The notes: generated from the sequence alone by a model not told the origin. 57,399 nt of DNA from Oscillospiraceae bacterium (GCA_017533485.1 JAFXIC010000059.1:1-57399), one strand, 5' to 3'; numbered from the stretch's first letter, positions 17,137-26,343 are shown. Made by a program: numbers and translations.

Positions 17137-19530
17137 TTAGCGGAGGTTGACGATTGTCACACCGTCTTCGCCCTCACCATATCGTCCGATCCGATAATCC
17201 TTCACCTGTTTGGAGCGGCGGAGATGTTCGTGAACCGCTTTTCGGAGTACACCGGTTCCTTTTCCATGGATGACCGTTACCGTTGCGATGCCCGAAAGCA
17301 TTGCCTGATCGAGGAATTGTTCCATGCGAGTAATACCCTCATCCACAGTACAGCCGCGGATATCGACTTCTGTTGCCGCACTTCTTGTGCGCTGGCCGCC
17401 GGAGGAAAGTACGGTTGGGGTATGACGGAGTTTCTTTTTGTCGGCAGGCTTTTGTGCTTTTGCGGCTTCGAGGCGAACGCCGTCAATCGGAACACGCGTT
17501 TTCATGGCACCGATTTGTACGAGTACCGTCTTTGCGTCAGGTTCTGCGAGGACGGTACCGGACTGACCCATAGAAACGACCAGCACGCTGTCACCGACCT
17601 TGAGTGCACGCGGAAGGCGGTATTCCCCGTTCGTATGTTCCGTGTCGGAATTTTCATAGAGTTTGTCAATGGTCTGACGGGACTTGGATTTTGCCGCAGC
17701 AATTTTCTCGGCAAAATCAGCCTGTTCCTTTTCTTTTTTGAGTGCGCGGAGTTCTTCGAGGAGCTCATTGGATTCCGCGACAGTCTGTTCGACAATTCTT
17801 CTTGCCTGTGCACGGATTTTATCGAGTTCCTCGGTGCGTCGGCGTTCCATTTCCTCTGCTTCTTCGCGGAGTGCTTTTTCGTGTGCCGCGGCATCCCTGC
17901 GGAGCCGTTCCAGCTCTGCATTCTGATTTTCGAGGAGGATGCGCTGGCGTTCGAGCTGTTCGACGGCTGTTTCGAAGCGCATATTTTCAGTGCTGACCAG
18001 TTTTTTTGCGTGTTCGATCACATCCTCCGGCATACCGAGGGAACGGGAGATCGCGAATGCATTGGATTTACCGGGAGAACCGATGAGGAGGCGATAGGTT
18101 GGCTGTAAGGTTTCGAGATCGAATTCACAGGATGCGTTTTCGACATCCGCTGTTTCAATGGCATAGCGTTTCAGTTCCTGATAGTGGGTGGTAACCATGA
18201 GCTTTGCGCCCTGACATTTGAGTCGTTCGATCATGGCGACAGCGAGTGCGGCACCCTCCACGGGATCAGTGCCTGAACCCAGCTCGTCGATGAGGACAAG
18301 GGATTTGCTGTCGGCCTGTTGTAAAATCGAGATATCCTGCACTGTGTGCGCACTAAAGGTCGAGAGACTCTGTTCGATGCTCTGGCGGTCACCGATGTCT
18401 GCGAGGATGCGGTCGAATACAGAAATCTTACTTCCGTCCGCCGCAGGAATCATCAGTCCGCACATTGCCATTGCCGTCAGGAGACCGACTGTTTTGAGCG
18501 CAACTGTTTTACCGCCGGTATTAGGTCCTGTGATGATGAGCGCGGCATATTCTTCGCCAAGGGTCAGTGAAATCGGAACAACCCGTTTGCGGTCAATGAG
18601 GGGATGGCGTGCTTTTTTGAGGAGAATGGTGCCGTCATCCGTAATCTGTGGGATAGAGCCGCTCATCATGGTGCCGAGGGAAGCTTTGGCAAAATAGAGG
18701 TTGAGCTCTGCCGCGATTTCATAGCCGGAAAGGAGAGAATCCGCTGCTTCTCCACAGGCAGCGGAAAGCTTGCGGATAATACGTTCCACTTCCTCCTGTT
18801 CCTGACTTTCGAGGAGACGGATATCGTTATTGGCGTCTACGATAGCCATCGGTTCAATAAAATAGGTCTGACCGGTGGCGGAGGTATCGTGAATCAGTCC
18901 CGCGACATTTCCGCGATGTTCGGCTTTAATCGGAAGGACATACCGTCCGTCACGAATGGTGATGATACTTTCCTGTAAATAGGTCTGCATCGTCGGGGAC
19001 TTAATCATTTTTTCGAGCTTTTCGCGCAGCCGCAGTCCGGACTGAATAATTTTCTTGCGGATGGAAGCGAGTTCGGGGCTTGCGGCATCTGCGAGCTGTT
19101 CCTCGTTCTCAATCGAACGCTCAAGGAGGTCTGCGAGATAGTGGTTGGGCTGTAAGCGGTCAAAGAGATCGGAAAGTGAGGTAGAGAGGTTGCCGCAGTG
19201 TGCATACCAGTCGGAAAGGGAAGAAATCTGGCGGAGAAGCCTTGCGATTTCGAGCAGTTCTTTCAGGGAGACTCTTGCGCCGGAGGCGGTACGCCGCACA
19301 GCCCCGCAGACATCATGGAAGCTGTCGAAGGCAGGGGAGCCAAAGCGCACGGAAAGCTGGAAGGCATCTTCGGTTTGTGTCAGAAGCCTTCGTACACGAT
19401 CAGGATCGGTTTCGGGTGTCAGCGAGAGAATCAGCTGCTTCGTTCGTTCATTCGCAGCTTCTTTCGCGAGCATTTCCAGTATTTTATGTAATTCAAGGGT
19501 GATATAATCAGAAGATAAATGATTGTTCAT
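17137..19530 (-). CDS. mutS2: MutS2 family ATPase with Smr domain
   Basis: 797 residues, full length. The core and clamp cover about 1-300, the ATPase carries the Walker A GPNTGGKTVALKT (about 333-345) and a LIDELGSGTDP Walker B, then comes a charged coiled coil (about 515-620) and a C-terminal Smr endonuclease domain ending in VIHGKGTGVLRKAV. It lacks the mismatch-recognition domain of MutS1; MutS2 proteins act on recombination intermediates and in rescue of collided ribosomes. The coiled-coil sequence is rich in Glu and Arg. It follows recO by 12 bp, so it belongs to the era-yqzL-recO group. Confidence 0.95.
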   Translation of the reverse strand: MNNHLSSDYITLELHKILEMLAKEAANERTKQLILSLTPETDPDRVRRLLTQTEDAFQLSVRFGSPAFDSFHDVCGAVRRTASGARVSLKELLEIARLLRQISSLSDWYAHCGNLSTSLSDLFDRLQPNHYLADLLERSIENEEQLADAASPELASIRKKIIQSGLRLREKLEKMIKSPTMQTYLQESIITIRDGRYVLPIKAEHRGNVAGLIHDTSATGQTYFIEPMAIVDANNDIRLLESQEQEEVERIIRKLSAACGEAADSLLSGYEIAAELNLYFAKASLGTMMSGSIPQITDDGTILLKKARHPLIDRKRVVPISLTLGEEYAALIITGPNTGGKTVALKTVGLLTAMAMCGLMIPAADGSKISVFDRILADIGDRQSIEQSLSTFSAHTVQDISILQQADSKSLVLIDELGSGTDPVEGAALAVAMIERLKCQGAKLMVTTHYQELKRYAIETADVENASCEFDLETLQPTYRLLIGSPGKSNAFAISRSLGMPEDVIEHAKKLVSTENMRFETAVEQLERQRILLENQNAELERLRRDAAAHEKALREEAEEMERRRTEELDKIRAQARRIVEQTVAESNELLEELRALKKEKEQADFAEKIAAAKSKSRQTIDKLYENSDTEHTNGEYRLPRALKVGDSVLVVSMGQSGTVLAEPDAKTVLVQIGAMKTRVPIDGVRLEAAKAQKPADKKKLRHTPTVLSSGGQRTRSAATEVDIRGCTVDEGITRMEQFLDQAMLSGIATVTVIHGKGTGVLRKAVHEHLRRSKQVKDYRIGRYGEGEDGVTIVNLR

Positions 19531-19542
19531 AGTAATTACCGT

Positions 19543-20304
19543 TCAAAGGGATAGATTCGGATCGGCGGTCAGCGAATGGTAGAAGCGGAGTGCCTGACAG
19601 CTGACATCGAGCGTCTGTTTGACATAGCATTCGGAGTATGCACAAAGCTCGGAGAGATTTTTCTCATCCAGTTTAAAGAGAAAGAGCTTTTCGAAATCCG
19701 AAAAGACGATATGTCTTGCGGCAAGCAGCACCGGAGATTTCACATGGAAATCGGAAACATCGCTGTGAAGCGTACAATCCTTACAGAGAAAATCGCCGTA
19801 TGTGACGCGCAGGGTGAGGTGAGACGGGAGATATTCTCCGCAGAGCGTACAGCAGAGCAGATTCGGCATATGGCCGAGTTCTGTGACCAGCCGGAGTTCA
19901 AAAATAGCTTGAATCTGGGGAAGGGGTCGTGTCTGCTCGGAAAGATAGTGCAGACAATGCAAGAACAGCCGCAATAACTGCGGCTGCGGCTGATTGGTAG
20001 CGATTTTTCGCATCAGCTCAGAAAAATAGGTGCATAACGCGAGTGCATCGAGGTGATTGCGGATGCCGTAGAAGAGGGAGATGGGTGCCGCGCTGTCGAG
20101 GTAGAAAAAATCCTTATTCCGGCGCAGACAGAATTCTCCGTAGGCAAAGCATTGTGTGACGGCGGCATATTTGCTGCCGGGTTTCCGAACGCCTCGTGCG
20201 CGGACGGTATAGACACCGTTTTCGGTCAATAAATCAAAGAGCTTGTCTGCTTCTCCGATTGGTGTTTCGCGCAGAACAAGCCCTTTTACGGTGGTAAGGA
20301 GCAT
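19543..20304 (-). CDS. recO: DNA repair protein RecO
   Basis: 253 residues: an N-terminal OB fold (TVKGLVLRETPIGEADKLF), a helical domain and a zinc site with CCTLCGEYLPSHL followed by LCKDC at about 150-185. RecO loads RecA with RecR at single-strand gaps. GAATTCCTATG-type spacing with GGAGAA upstream is adequate for the ATG at 20304. Located directly between yqzL and mutS2, the standard Firmicutes neighbourhood. Confidence 0.93.
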   Translation of the reverse strand: MLLTTVKGLVLRETPIGEADKLFDLLTENGVYTVRARGVRKPGSKYAAVTQCFAYGEFCLRRNKDFFYLDSAAPISLFYGIRNHLDALALCTYFSELMRKIATNQPQPQLLRLFLHCLHYLSEQTRPLPQIQAIFELRLVTELGHMPNLLCCTLCGEYLPSHLTLRVTYGDFLCKDCTLHSDVSDFHVKSPVLLAARHIVFSDFEKLFLFKLDEKNLSELCAYSECYVKQTLDVSCQALRFYHSLTADPNLSL

Positions 20305-20329
20305 AGGAATTCTCCTTTATATCGTAAAC

Positions 20330-20437
20330 TCAGCGTAACAGCTGACGGTATCGCAGATAGTCTTCCACATGCCCCGTTGCATAAAATTTCGCCCAGGCCT
20401 GTATCGGATCTGTTTCCTGAACCTGACACTGTTCCAT
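20330..20437 (-). CDS. yqzL: YqzL-like small protein
   Basis: 35 residues, beginning MEQCQVQETDPIQAWAKFYA and ending with TGHVEDYLRYRQLLR. The Trp-x-x-F/Y-x-x-TG-x-x-x-x-Y core and the position exactly between era and recO match the short YqzL family of Bacillus and clostridia. AAAGGA lies about 10 bases before the ATG at 20437. The function of YqzL is unknown. It is too short for most ORF filters but the synteny makes it convincing. Confidence 0.8.
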   Translation of the reverse strand: MEQCQVQETDPIQAWAKFYATGHVEDYLRYRQLLR

Positions 20438-20499
20438 CTGCTCACATCCTTTCTGCAAGAGATAGGATGCGGAGAATTGGTCTTTTTATTTCATGGGAA

Positions 20500-21429
20500 T
20501 TATTGTTTTTCAAAAAGCCCGAAGCTCTGGATAAGGCCTTCGCGGTTGCGCCAGTCCTCTTTGACCTTGACCCATGTCTGGAGGTTGACCTGAATACGGA
20601 AGAAGTCCTCGAGTTCATGACGGGCGGCGGTAGCGGCTTTTTTAATCATCGAACCATTTTTGCCGATGATAATGCGCTTATGCGATTCGCGCTCACAATA
20701 GATTGTGACAGAAATATTGAGGAGATCTTTATCCTGACGTTCGGAGAACTGTTCGGTTACAACGGCAACGCCATGCGGCACTTCATCGCTGAGGAGCTTG
20801 AGGAGCTGTTCTCTGACGAGCTCGGCGGCGAGTACCCGTTCGGGCTGATCGGTCAGCATATCTTCGGGGAAGTAATGCGGGCCGGGCTGTGCGAGCCGGA
20901 GCAGCTCATCCATGACAACGGAAACGCCGTCATTTCTGAGGACACTGATGGGGATGAGCGCATGAGGATGCCAGCGTTCCTGTGCGGAAGCCAGGAGGGG
21001 CGCGAGCTTTGATTTATCGGAAAGCAGGTCGATTTTATTGTAGATAAAAAGGACCGGTGTATTCTGGAGTGCGAGTCGGTCGAGCATCGCGCATTCCTGT
21101 TCGCCCAGAGGTTTGGTGCAGTCCGCCATGAAAATCACGCAGTCGATATCGGAAACGGCATCTTTCGCAGCCTGCAGCATATGGTCGCCGAGTTTGGTCT
21201 GTGCACGATGAAGACCGGGGGTATCGGTAAAGACCAGCTGGGTATTGCCGACATTACGGATACCGGTAATACGGGTGCGTGTAGTCTGGGGCTTCGGGCT
21301 GACGGAGGCAATTTTTTCGCCAATAACTGCATTCAGAAGGGAAGACTTGCCGGCATTGGTATGACCTGCGATGGCAGCAAAGAGGATTTTCGTGTCATCG
21401 GCCTGATTGAAGATGAGATTACTAGCCAT
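20500..21429 (-). CDS. era: GTPase Era
   Basis: 309 residues. The GTPase domain has G1 GHTNAGKSS (His-Thr and Ala replace the more usual Arg-Pro and Val), G3 DTPGLH and G4 NKID; the C-terminal KH domain carries RIIIGKNGSMIKKAATAAR. Era binds the 3' end of 16S rRNA and checks 30S assembly. It starts at ATG 21429, 3 bp after ybeY, and yqzL-recO follow: phoH-ybeY-era-yqzL-recO is a conserved run. Confidence 0.95.
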   Translation of the reverse strand: MASNLIFNQADDTKILFAAIAGHTNAGKSSLLNAVIGEKIASVSPKPQTTRTRITGIRNVGNTQLVFTDTPGLHRAQTKLGDHMLQAAKDAVSDIDCVIFMADCTKPLGEQECAMLDRLALQNTPVLFIYNKIDLLSDKSKLAPLLASAQERWHPHALIPISVLRNDGVSVVMDELLRLAQPGPHYFPEDMLTDQPERVLAAELVREQLLKLLSDEVPHGVAVVTEQFSERQDKDLLNISVTIYCERESHKRIIIGKNGSMIKKAATAARHELEDFFRIQVNLQTWVKVKEDWRNREGLIQSFGLFEKQ

Positions 21430-21432
21430 GAA

Positions 21433-21942
21433 TCAAGCCTGCTCCTCTGGGGTGACATAGCTTGTATCTCTTGCGAAGCCGAGCTTTTCGAGGACGGATT
21501 CTTCCTTCTCGCGCATTTTGCGCTGGTCAAGAGAAGAGGTTTCGTGGTCGTAGCCCAGCAGGTGGAGCATAGAGTGTACGGTGAGGAACGCGATTTCACG
21601 CTCCAGGACATGACCATACATTTTGGACTGTTTGACAGCCATCTCCATGGAGATCACGATATCGCCGAGGACAACAAAACCGGTTTCAGGGTTGGTTTCG
21701 AGCTTGTCCCCTTCGGAAAGCGGGAAGGAGAGGACATCTGTTTCGGAATCTTTATTGCGGTAGATATTATTGAGTTTACGGATTTCCTTATTGTCAACAA
21801 AAGAAACGCTGACTTCGGTATCATGGCCGAAGCCTTCGGTGGTGAGGACTGCCTGGCAGCAGCGGCGAATCAGAAGACGTACGCCGACCGGAATTTTGAC
21901 CTGATGCTGGTCGTCCTTGATATAAACCTTTAATTTAGCCAT
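21433..21942 (-). CDS. ybeY: Endoribonuclease YbeY
   Basis: 169 residues. The zinc motif HSMLHLLGYDHE has the three His of HxxxHxxxxxH. YbeY matures 16S rRNA 3' ends and takes part in ribosome quality control. The start overlaps the end of phoH by 8 bases, so the two are translationally coupled. Confidence 0.95.
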   Translation of the reverse strand: MAKLKVYIKDDQHQVKIPVGVRLLIRRCCQAVLTTEGFGHDTEVSVSFVDNKEIRKLNNIYRNKDSETDVLSFPLSEGDKLETNPETGFVVLGDIVISMEMAVKQSKMYGHVLEREIAFLTVHSMLHLLGYDHETSSLDQRKMREKEESVLEKLGFARDTSYVTPEEQA

Positions 21943-22927
21943 TTCGATTCTTTTTCCTTTCGTGATTATGATTTATTTTATGTTCATAAGAAGCATAAGC
22001 GGTAATAATGTCCTGTACGAGGCGATGACGGACAACGTCCTTTTCGGAAAAATAGTGGATATGGATATCATCGACTGTCGAGAGGACTTTCATTGCCTCA
22101 ATCAGACCGGAGCGCTTGGGATCGGGGAGGTCGATCTGGGTAATATCACCGGTAATGACCATTTTACTGCCCTCGCCGAGACGGGTGAGGAACATTTTGA
22201 TTTGTTCGGAGGTGGTATTCTGTGCTTCATCGAGGATGATGAACGCGTGGTCGAGGGTACGTCCGCGCATATATGCAAGCGGTGCGATTTCGATGATATT
22301 CTTTTCGAGATTGCGTTCGACCGCCTCTGCGCCGAGCATTTCAAACAGTGCGTCATAGAGGGGTCTGAGATAGGGGTCCACCTTATCCTGCAAATCGCCG
22401 GGGAGGAATCCGAGTTTTTCACCGGCTTCGACAGCGGGGCGTGTCAGGATAATCCGTTCGATATCATGTGCTTTGAGCGCCTTGACCGCCATCGCGACAG
22501 CAAGATAGGTTTTTCCGGTGCCTGCCGGTCCGATGCCGAGTACAATGGTATTGTTTCTGATGGCATCGAGATAGTGTTTCTGACCGACGGTACGGGGACG
22601 GACAGGCTTTCCGGTGATGGTAAAGCTGACCGCGTCGGCAGCAATTTCCTTGAGCTGTTCTGCGGCATTTTCCTTTACCATATTGACGACATATCGGACG
22701 GTCTGATCGGTGAGGGTATCACCGCGCTGAACCGTCCGGAGGAGAGCCTGGATTGCCTGTTCAGCCTTTTCGATATTGGCTTGCTCGCCGGTAATTTTAA
22801 TTCCGGTTCCGCGATTGACGATGACAACCTGAAACTGCTGTTCAATTTGTTTTAAATTGCTATCGTAGCTGCCGAAAACGGTCGCAATTGCGTCGGAGTC
22901 GGCAAGAGTACAATTTTTTTCTGCCAT
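21935..22927 (-). CDS. phoH: PhoH family ATPase
   Basis: 330 residues: an N-terminal KH-like region with TGEQANIEKAEQAIQALL, then the ATPase with Walker A GIGPAGTGKTYLA (about 137-149) and the Walker B-like FIILDEAQN. Members bind RNA and are linked to RNA metabolism; here the partner is ybeY, as in many bacteria. The protein lacks the PIN domain of PhoH2. The upstream region has a TATAAT at 23014-23019 on this strand with a poor -35. Confidence 0.92.
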   Translation of the reverse strand: MAEKNCTLADSDAIATVFGSYDSNLKQIEQQFQVVIVNRGTGIKITGEQANIEKAEQAIQALLRTVQRGDTLTDQTVRYVVNMVKENAAEQLKEIAADAVSFTITGKPVRPRTVGQKHYLDAIRNNTIVLGIGPAGTGKTYLAVAMAVKALKAHDIERIILTRPAVEAGEKLGFLPGDLQDKVDPYLRPLYDALFEMLGAEAVERNLEKNIIEIAPLAYMRGRTLDHAFIILDEAQNTTSEQIKMFLTRLGEGSKMVITGDITQIDLPDPKRSGLIEAMKVLSTVDDIHIHYFSEKDVVRHRLVQDIITAYASYEHKINHNHERKKNRNG

Positions 22928-23047
22928 GCGAAATACAATGGTTCCGTTAGAGGAAACGCTGCTCCTTTCCGAACATCCCTATTGATGATGAGGGAATGAA
23001 AAATTCTGTTTCTATTATATCATACAGAAATGAAAAATGGAATAGTT

Positions 23048-24205
23048 TTAGGATACTTTTACAAAAATTTCACTTGTTTTTCCGACAACGCCCTCAAAAA
23101 CATAGTGGATTTTCAGCAATTTGCCCAAATCGTTTTCTGACATGACGATTTCCTTTGAGATTATCTTGTCATCATTATGAAAATTTTGCTCAAATCGGCT
23201 GACGCGTTCGAGGAGGAGTGCATCGGTTTCTTCGGGAGAATACGCTGTAATCATCGGCAGCTGTTCGGTATAGTGACAGCGGATGATGGAAAAAGGCGCG
23301 GGTGTACCAAAAAGCATCAGAGGCTTTGATTCTTCGGTATAGATAAAGGGTTCAGGCGGTGGAGAAAAGCCGACGGAGAGCGGAATGCGTTTTCCGAATA
23401 TATCCAGAAAGGCTTGGGAGGATTGGACGCCGTTGACTGTAATTTCCTCGCAAAAGGGCTGGTAGCATTCGAAATCGTACTCGTAAATTCCTTCTACGCG
23501 TCCGTCTGCATGATAAAACCGTGTCACACCGTTTGGATCCTGTACCACGCCGGAAATGATGACATCGCCGGGCTTGACGGCATCTCCGCGAGCTGCAAGC
23601 GCGTGACCGCCGAGCACTTCGAGCTTGGTAATCTGTGCGGATACTGTCGCGATATAGTTGGTCGGGATACGGTCATGCCGGATCGAGGGCGGGGGTGTTT
23701 CCTCGCGCAGATCTACAACAAGCCTTCCGCCGCTGTGACGCATCGCAATCCATTCGATGTCACTGACAGCAAGTCTTAGCTGCTGTTCGGCGGCGGTGAA
23801 TGCAATTTCCCGATAGGGGGTTCCGGGGCGGATGCCGAGGCTGTCGAGCGCGGCCAGTATTTCCGTATCTGAAACTGTGGAGTTGCCGTAGATTTCGATG
23901 CTGTGGATACGGGACGCGTTCCAGTAAAAGAATGCACCGGCACAGAGCACTCCGATACAGATTCCGATCAGACGGAGCCGATAGGGATAGAGTCGGAAAT
24001 AAAGCCCCTGTTTTTGGATCATCGAAAGCCGGATATCGAATTCTGCGGCGGCGGCAGAGATCCCGTACCAATACCGGAGCTTTGTATGCGCATAAAAGAT
24101 TCCGTTTCGGATCTGCTGTCGGGTACAGGAAAGATGGCGGATCCGGAGTGCGTCACGAAACGCATTCAGTGCCGTGCCTTCTGCTGAAAAACTGATGGTT
24201 GCCAT
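23048..24205 (-). CDS. yqfD: Sporulation protein YqfD
   Basis: 385 residues with one membrane segment near residue 75-95 and a long beta-rich external part with motifs such as RHSGGRLVVDLREETPPP and LAARGDAVKPGDVIISGVV. YqfD is needed for efficient sporulation in Bacillus; its biochemical role is unknown. The ATG at 24205 follows GTGAGG at 8 bases and is preferred to the GTG at 24220. It follows yqfC by 15 bp, the usual yqfC-yqfD pair, immediately upstream of phoH as in other Firmicutes. Confidence 0.9.
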   Translation of the reverse strand: MATISFSAEGTALNAFRDALRIRHLSCTRQQIRNGIFYAHTKLRYWYGISAAAAEFDIRLSMIQKQGLYFRLYPYRLRLIGICIGVLCAGAFFYWNASRIHSIEIYGNSTVSDTEILAALDSLGIRPGTPYREIAFTAAEQQLRLAVSDIEWIAMRHSGGRLVVDLREETPPPSIRHDRIPTNYIATVSAQITKLEVLGGHALAARGDAVKPGDVIISGVVQDPNGVTRFYHADGRVEGIYEYDFECYQPFCEEITVNGVQSSQAFLDIFGKRIPLSVGFSPPPEPFIYTEESKPLMLFGTPAPFSIIRCHYTEQLPMITAYSPEETDALLLERVSRFEQNFHNDDKIISKEIVMSENDLGKLLKIHYVFEGVVGKTSEIFVKVS

Positions 24206-24220
24206 ATGATTTCGCCTCAC

Positions 24221-24460
24221 TTACCGCAGTCCGCCGTCAAATTCAATCATCGCGATTTCGCCTTTGACATGAAGTCCGTGAAGGCTGTAATCGGATGCCG
24301 TAAGTCCACTGCCCCAGACGGATATGGTGTGACCATGGGTCTGGAGCTGGACAAGTAAATCGCTGCATTCAAGCAATCGTCTGCAACGGTCAAAATAGAT
24401 ATCGGAATTTCCGGAGATCTCAATCGTATCTTCAAGCAGCAGGGGATTCTTATGCCGCAT
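24221..24460 (-). CDS. yqfC: YabP/YqfC family sporulation protein
   Basis: 79 residues: RHKNPLLLEDTIEISGNSDI at the start and GLTASDYSLHGLHVKGEIAM near the end are the family pattern. GAGGTG lies 6 bases before the ATG at 24460, so the GTG at 24469 is less likely. Partner of yqfD. YqfC-type proteins are sporulation proteins of unknown biochemical role. Confidence 0.88.
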   Translation of the reverse strand: MRHKNPLLLEDTIEISGNSDIYFDRCRRLLECSDLLVQLQTHGHTISVWGSGLTASDYSLHGLHVKGEIAMIEFDGGLR

Positions 24461-24510
24461 ATCGTTCACCTCATCACTGGTTTTCTTATGAATAACATAT
24501 GGGAAATGTT

Positions 24511-24541
24511 CTGATTCTATGCAGGTTTTGCATAGAATCAG
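24511..24541. repeat. 13-bp perfect inverted repeat between yqfC and ylbJ
   Basis: CTGATTCTATGCA and TGCATAGAATCAG flank a 5-base GGTTT spacer. There is no T-run, so it is not an intrinsic terminator. It ends 18 bases before the ylbJ start, directly against the AGGAAAGG ribosome binding site, and could be an operator or an mRNA element controlling ylbJ. Confidence 0.6.
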
Positions 24542-24559
24542 AGGAAAGGTCGTGATGGA

Positions 24560-25579
24560 ATGGAAAAAATAGTCCGTGGGAGGGAATGGATGATGACAGG
24601 CGTTGCGGTACTGCTGCTGGGGGTACTGGGCGTTCTCGGAAACAGCGGCAGAGAGATTGCAGAGGTGCTGCGCGGACGGATTCGCTTATGTCTGGAGGTG
24701 TTGATACCGTCGTTATTTGCCTGTATGGCGGCAGCCAATCTTCTTCAGCAAAGCGGTGGTGCTCAGATTCTCGGCCGGCAATGTGCAAGGTTCTTCCGGA
24801 AGTCGGGCTGGTCGGCATCCTTTCTGGGCGTATTTGTCATCTCACAGCTTGCCGGCTATCCAGTCGGCATCATTCTGCTCCGACGGCTTGTGCGGGCGGG
24901 AGAGATATCTATCGCGGATGCACAGCGCCTGAGCGCGGTCTGTTTTGGCGGCGGCCCATCGTTTTCGGTGGGGCTGGCGGGTGCACAGCTATTCGGGGAC
25001 GTAAGAATCGGATGGTATCTCTGGGGATGCGGTGTGCTGGCAAACCTTTGTTTTGCACGCCGGATCCGCCCGAAATATCGGGATGCGCCGCAGGAGTCCG
25101 AGGTGACCGACTGCCGCGTGGATGCTCTGATTCTGACAGAAAGTGTTGCGGGGGCGGTCAGGAGTCTGGTCGGGATCTGCGGTGTGGTACTGCTGTTCGG
25201 TGTGCTGACATGGATGCTGGAGTGGGTGGGTATCATCCCGATGCTTTGCGGAATCGGAACGATTTTTCGTGTTCCGAAGCATCAGACGGCTGCATTTTTC
25301 GCGGTATTGCTTGATATTACACAGCTTTCGGGATTCTGTCGGAGCGGAATTCCGGCACAGGCTGCGATTCCGTTGACCACATTCTTTTTATCTTTTGGCG
25401 GAATCTGTGTCTGTATGCAGTGCAAAGCACTCGGAGGGGAGATTGTATCCTGGAAACGGCTGATCGGCATTCGGATTTTGGTGGGAATTCTTGCGGCAGG
25501 ATTTTCCGTGGTGCCGATGCTCTGGGATTCGGAAATCTATGTACATTCAGTATTTTTCTCGTTTGAGCATTCGGTTTAG
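24560..25579 (+). CDS. ylbJ: YlbJ-like sporulation integral membrane protein
   Basis: 339 residues, about eight membrane segments. Signatures include LIPSLFACMAAANLL, QLAGYPVGIILLRRLVRAG and CFGGGPSFSVGLAGAQLF, typical of the Gate-domain YlbJ group. The Bacillus relative (also named SpoVV) moves dipicolinate across the outer forespore membrane. AGGAAAGG lies about 12 bases before the ATG. It diverges from the yqfC-yqfD pair, placing three spore genes together. Confidence 0.8.
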   Translation: MEKIVRGREWMMTGVAVLLLGVLGVLGNSGREIAEVLRGRIRLCLEVLIPSLFACMAAANLLQQSGGAQILGRQCARFFRKSGWSASFLGVFVISQLAGYPVGIILLRRLVRAGEISIADAQRLSAVCFGGGPSFSVGLAGAQLFGDVRIGWYLWGCGVLANLCFARRIRPKYRDAPQESEVTDCRVDALILTESVAGAVRSLVGICGVVLLFGVLTWMLEWVGIIPMLCGIGTIFRVPKHQTAAFFAVLLDITQLSGFCRSGIPAQAAIPLTTFFLSFGGICVCMQCKALGGEIVSWKRLIGIRILVGILAAGFSVVPMLWDSEIYVHSVFFSFEHSV

Positions 25580-25645
25580 GCTGTTTCTCCGCTGGCATCG
25601 CTCCTGATTTTTTTGACGGGATTTCCGCTGATTATAAAAAAAGAC

Positions 25646-25674
25646 TAGACAAATTGAAAAAATTGTGGTATAAT
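25646..25674 (+). promoter_or_regulatory. Promoter of the Cys-motif protein gene
   Basis: TAGACA (25646-25651), 17 bp, TATAAT (25669-25674). Confidence 0.7.
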
Positions 25675-25703
25675 AAAAAAAACTCTACAATGAGGTGATA
25701 TTT

Positions 25704-26201
25704 ATGGGACTTTTTGATGTATTTTCCAAAGGCGGCAAGTATTTTGGCAAAGCGATTGCGCCCAGATGTGAATATTGTGAGTTCGGAAAACGTGCAAGCA
25801 ACGGCGAAAAGGTTCTTTGTACCAAGAAAGGACTCGTTGATGCAGGATACCATTGCCCGAAATTTACATATTCACCGTTAAAGCGAATTCCTGTGAAACA
25901 GATGAATATCGTTGGTTTCCTGGAAGGTGACTATGACGAAAAGAATTTTGATGAAGAGCCGGTAAAGGCAAAAAAGCCTGCAAAACCTACAGCGGAAGCG
26001 CCGAAGGAAGAACCGAAGAAAACTGAGGAGAAGCCGGCCGCAGCGACAGAATCCGAAGTGAAGCCCGCAATTGACGCGAAGGCTGCTGCCGATGATCTGG
26101 CATCGCTCGCTGCTGCTGCGGAAGCTGCCGGAGAATATGTTGCGGATGCTGCGGATGAAGAAGACGCTGCTGCACCTGCCGCAACACTGGATGCACTGTA
26201 A
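25704..26201 (+). CDS. Hypothetical protein with N-terminal Cys cluster and acidic Ala-rich tail
   Basis: 165 residues. Residues 20-55 hold CEYCEFGKRAS, a Cys in VLCTKKG and HCPKF, a four-Cys pattern suited to zinc or an iron-sulfur centre. The rest is low-complexity: a Lys/Pro/Glu segment followed by an Ala/Asp-rich tail, probably disordered. No membrane segment. GAGGTG is 8 bases before the ATG at 25704, and an own promoter and terminator bound the gene. I do not recognise the family. Confidence 0.8.
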   Translation: MGLFDVFSKGGKYFGKAIAPRCEYCEFGKRASNGEKVLCTKKGLVDAGYHCPKFTYSPLKRIPVKQMNIVGFLEGDYDEKNFDEEPVKAKKPAKPTAEAPKEEPKKTEEKPAAATESEVKPAIDAKAAADDLASLAAAAEAAGEYVADAADEEDAAAPAATLDAL

Positions 26202-26229
26202 TCCGATATACAATCTGCTGCATACCTGT

Positions 26230-26269
26230 CAGCCTGTGAAGCGAAATGCTTTGCAGGCTGATTCTTTTT
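26230..26269 (+). terminator. Terminator after the Cys-motif protein gene
   Basis: CAGCCTG and CAGGCTG pair with further pairing inside (GAAGC / GCTTT), followed by ATTCTTTTTG. Confidence 0.75.
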
Positions 26270-26291
26270 GCATCAAAATCGAGAGAAAAGT

Positions 26292-26343
26292 ATCCCCTTA
26301 GTCTGCCGTCGGCATATATTTGCGCCGCAGCAGCTAAGGGGAT
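26292..26343 (-). terminator. Branched hairpin downstream of the flavin reductase gene
   Basis: ATCCCCTTAG (26292-26301) and CTAAGGGGAT (26334-26343) form a perfect 10-bp stem enclosing two smaller hairpins (TGCCG-TCGGCA and TGCG-CGCA). It lies 26 bp past the flavin reductase stop and is followed on that strand by ACTTTTCTC. It is more complex than a usual terminator. Confidence 0.5.
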
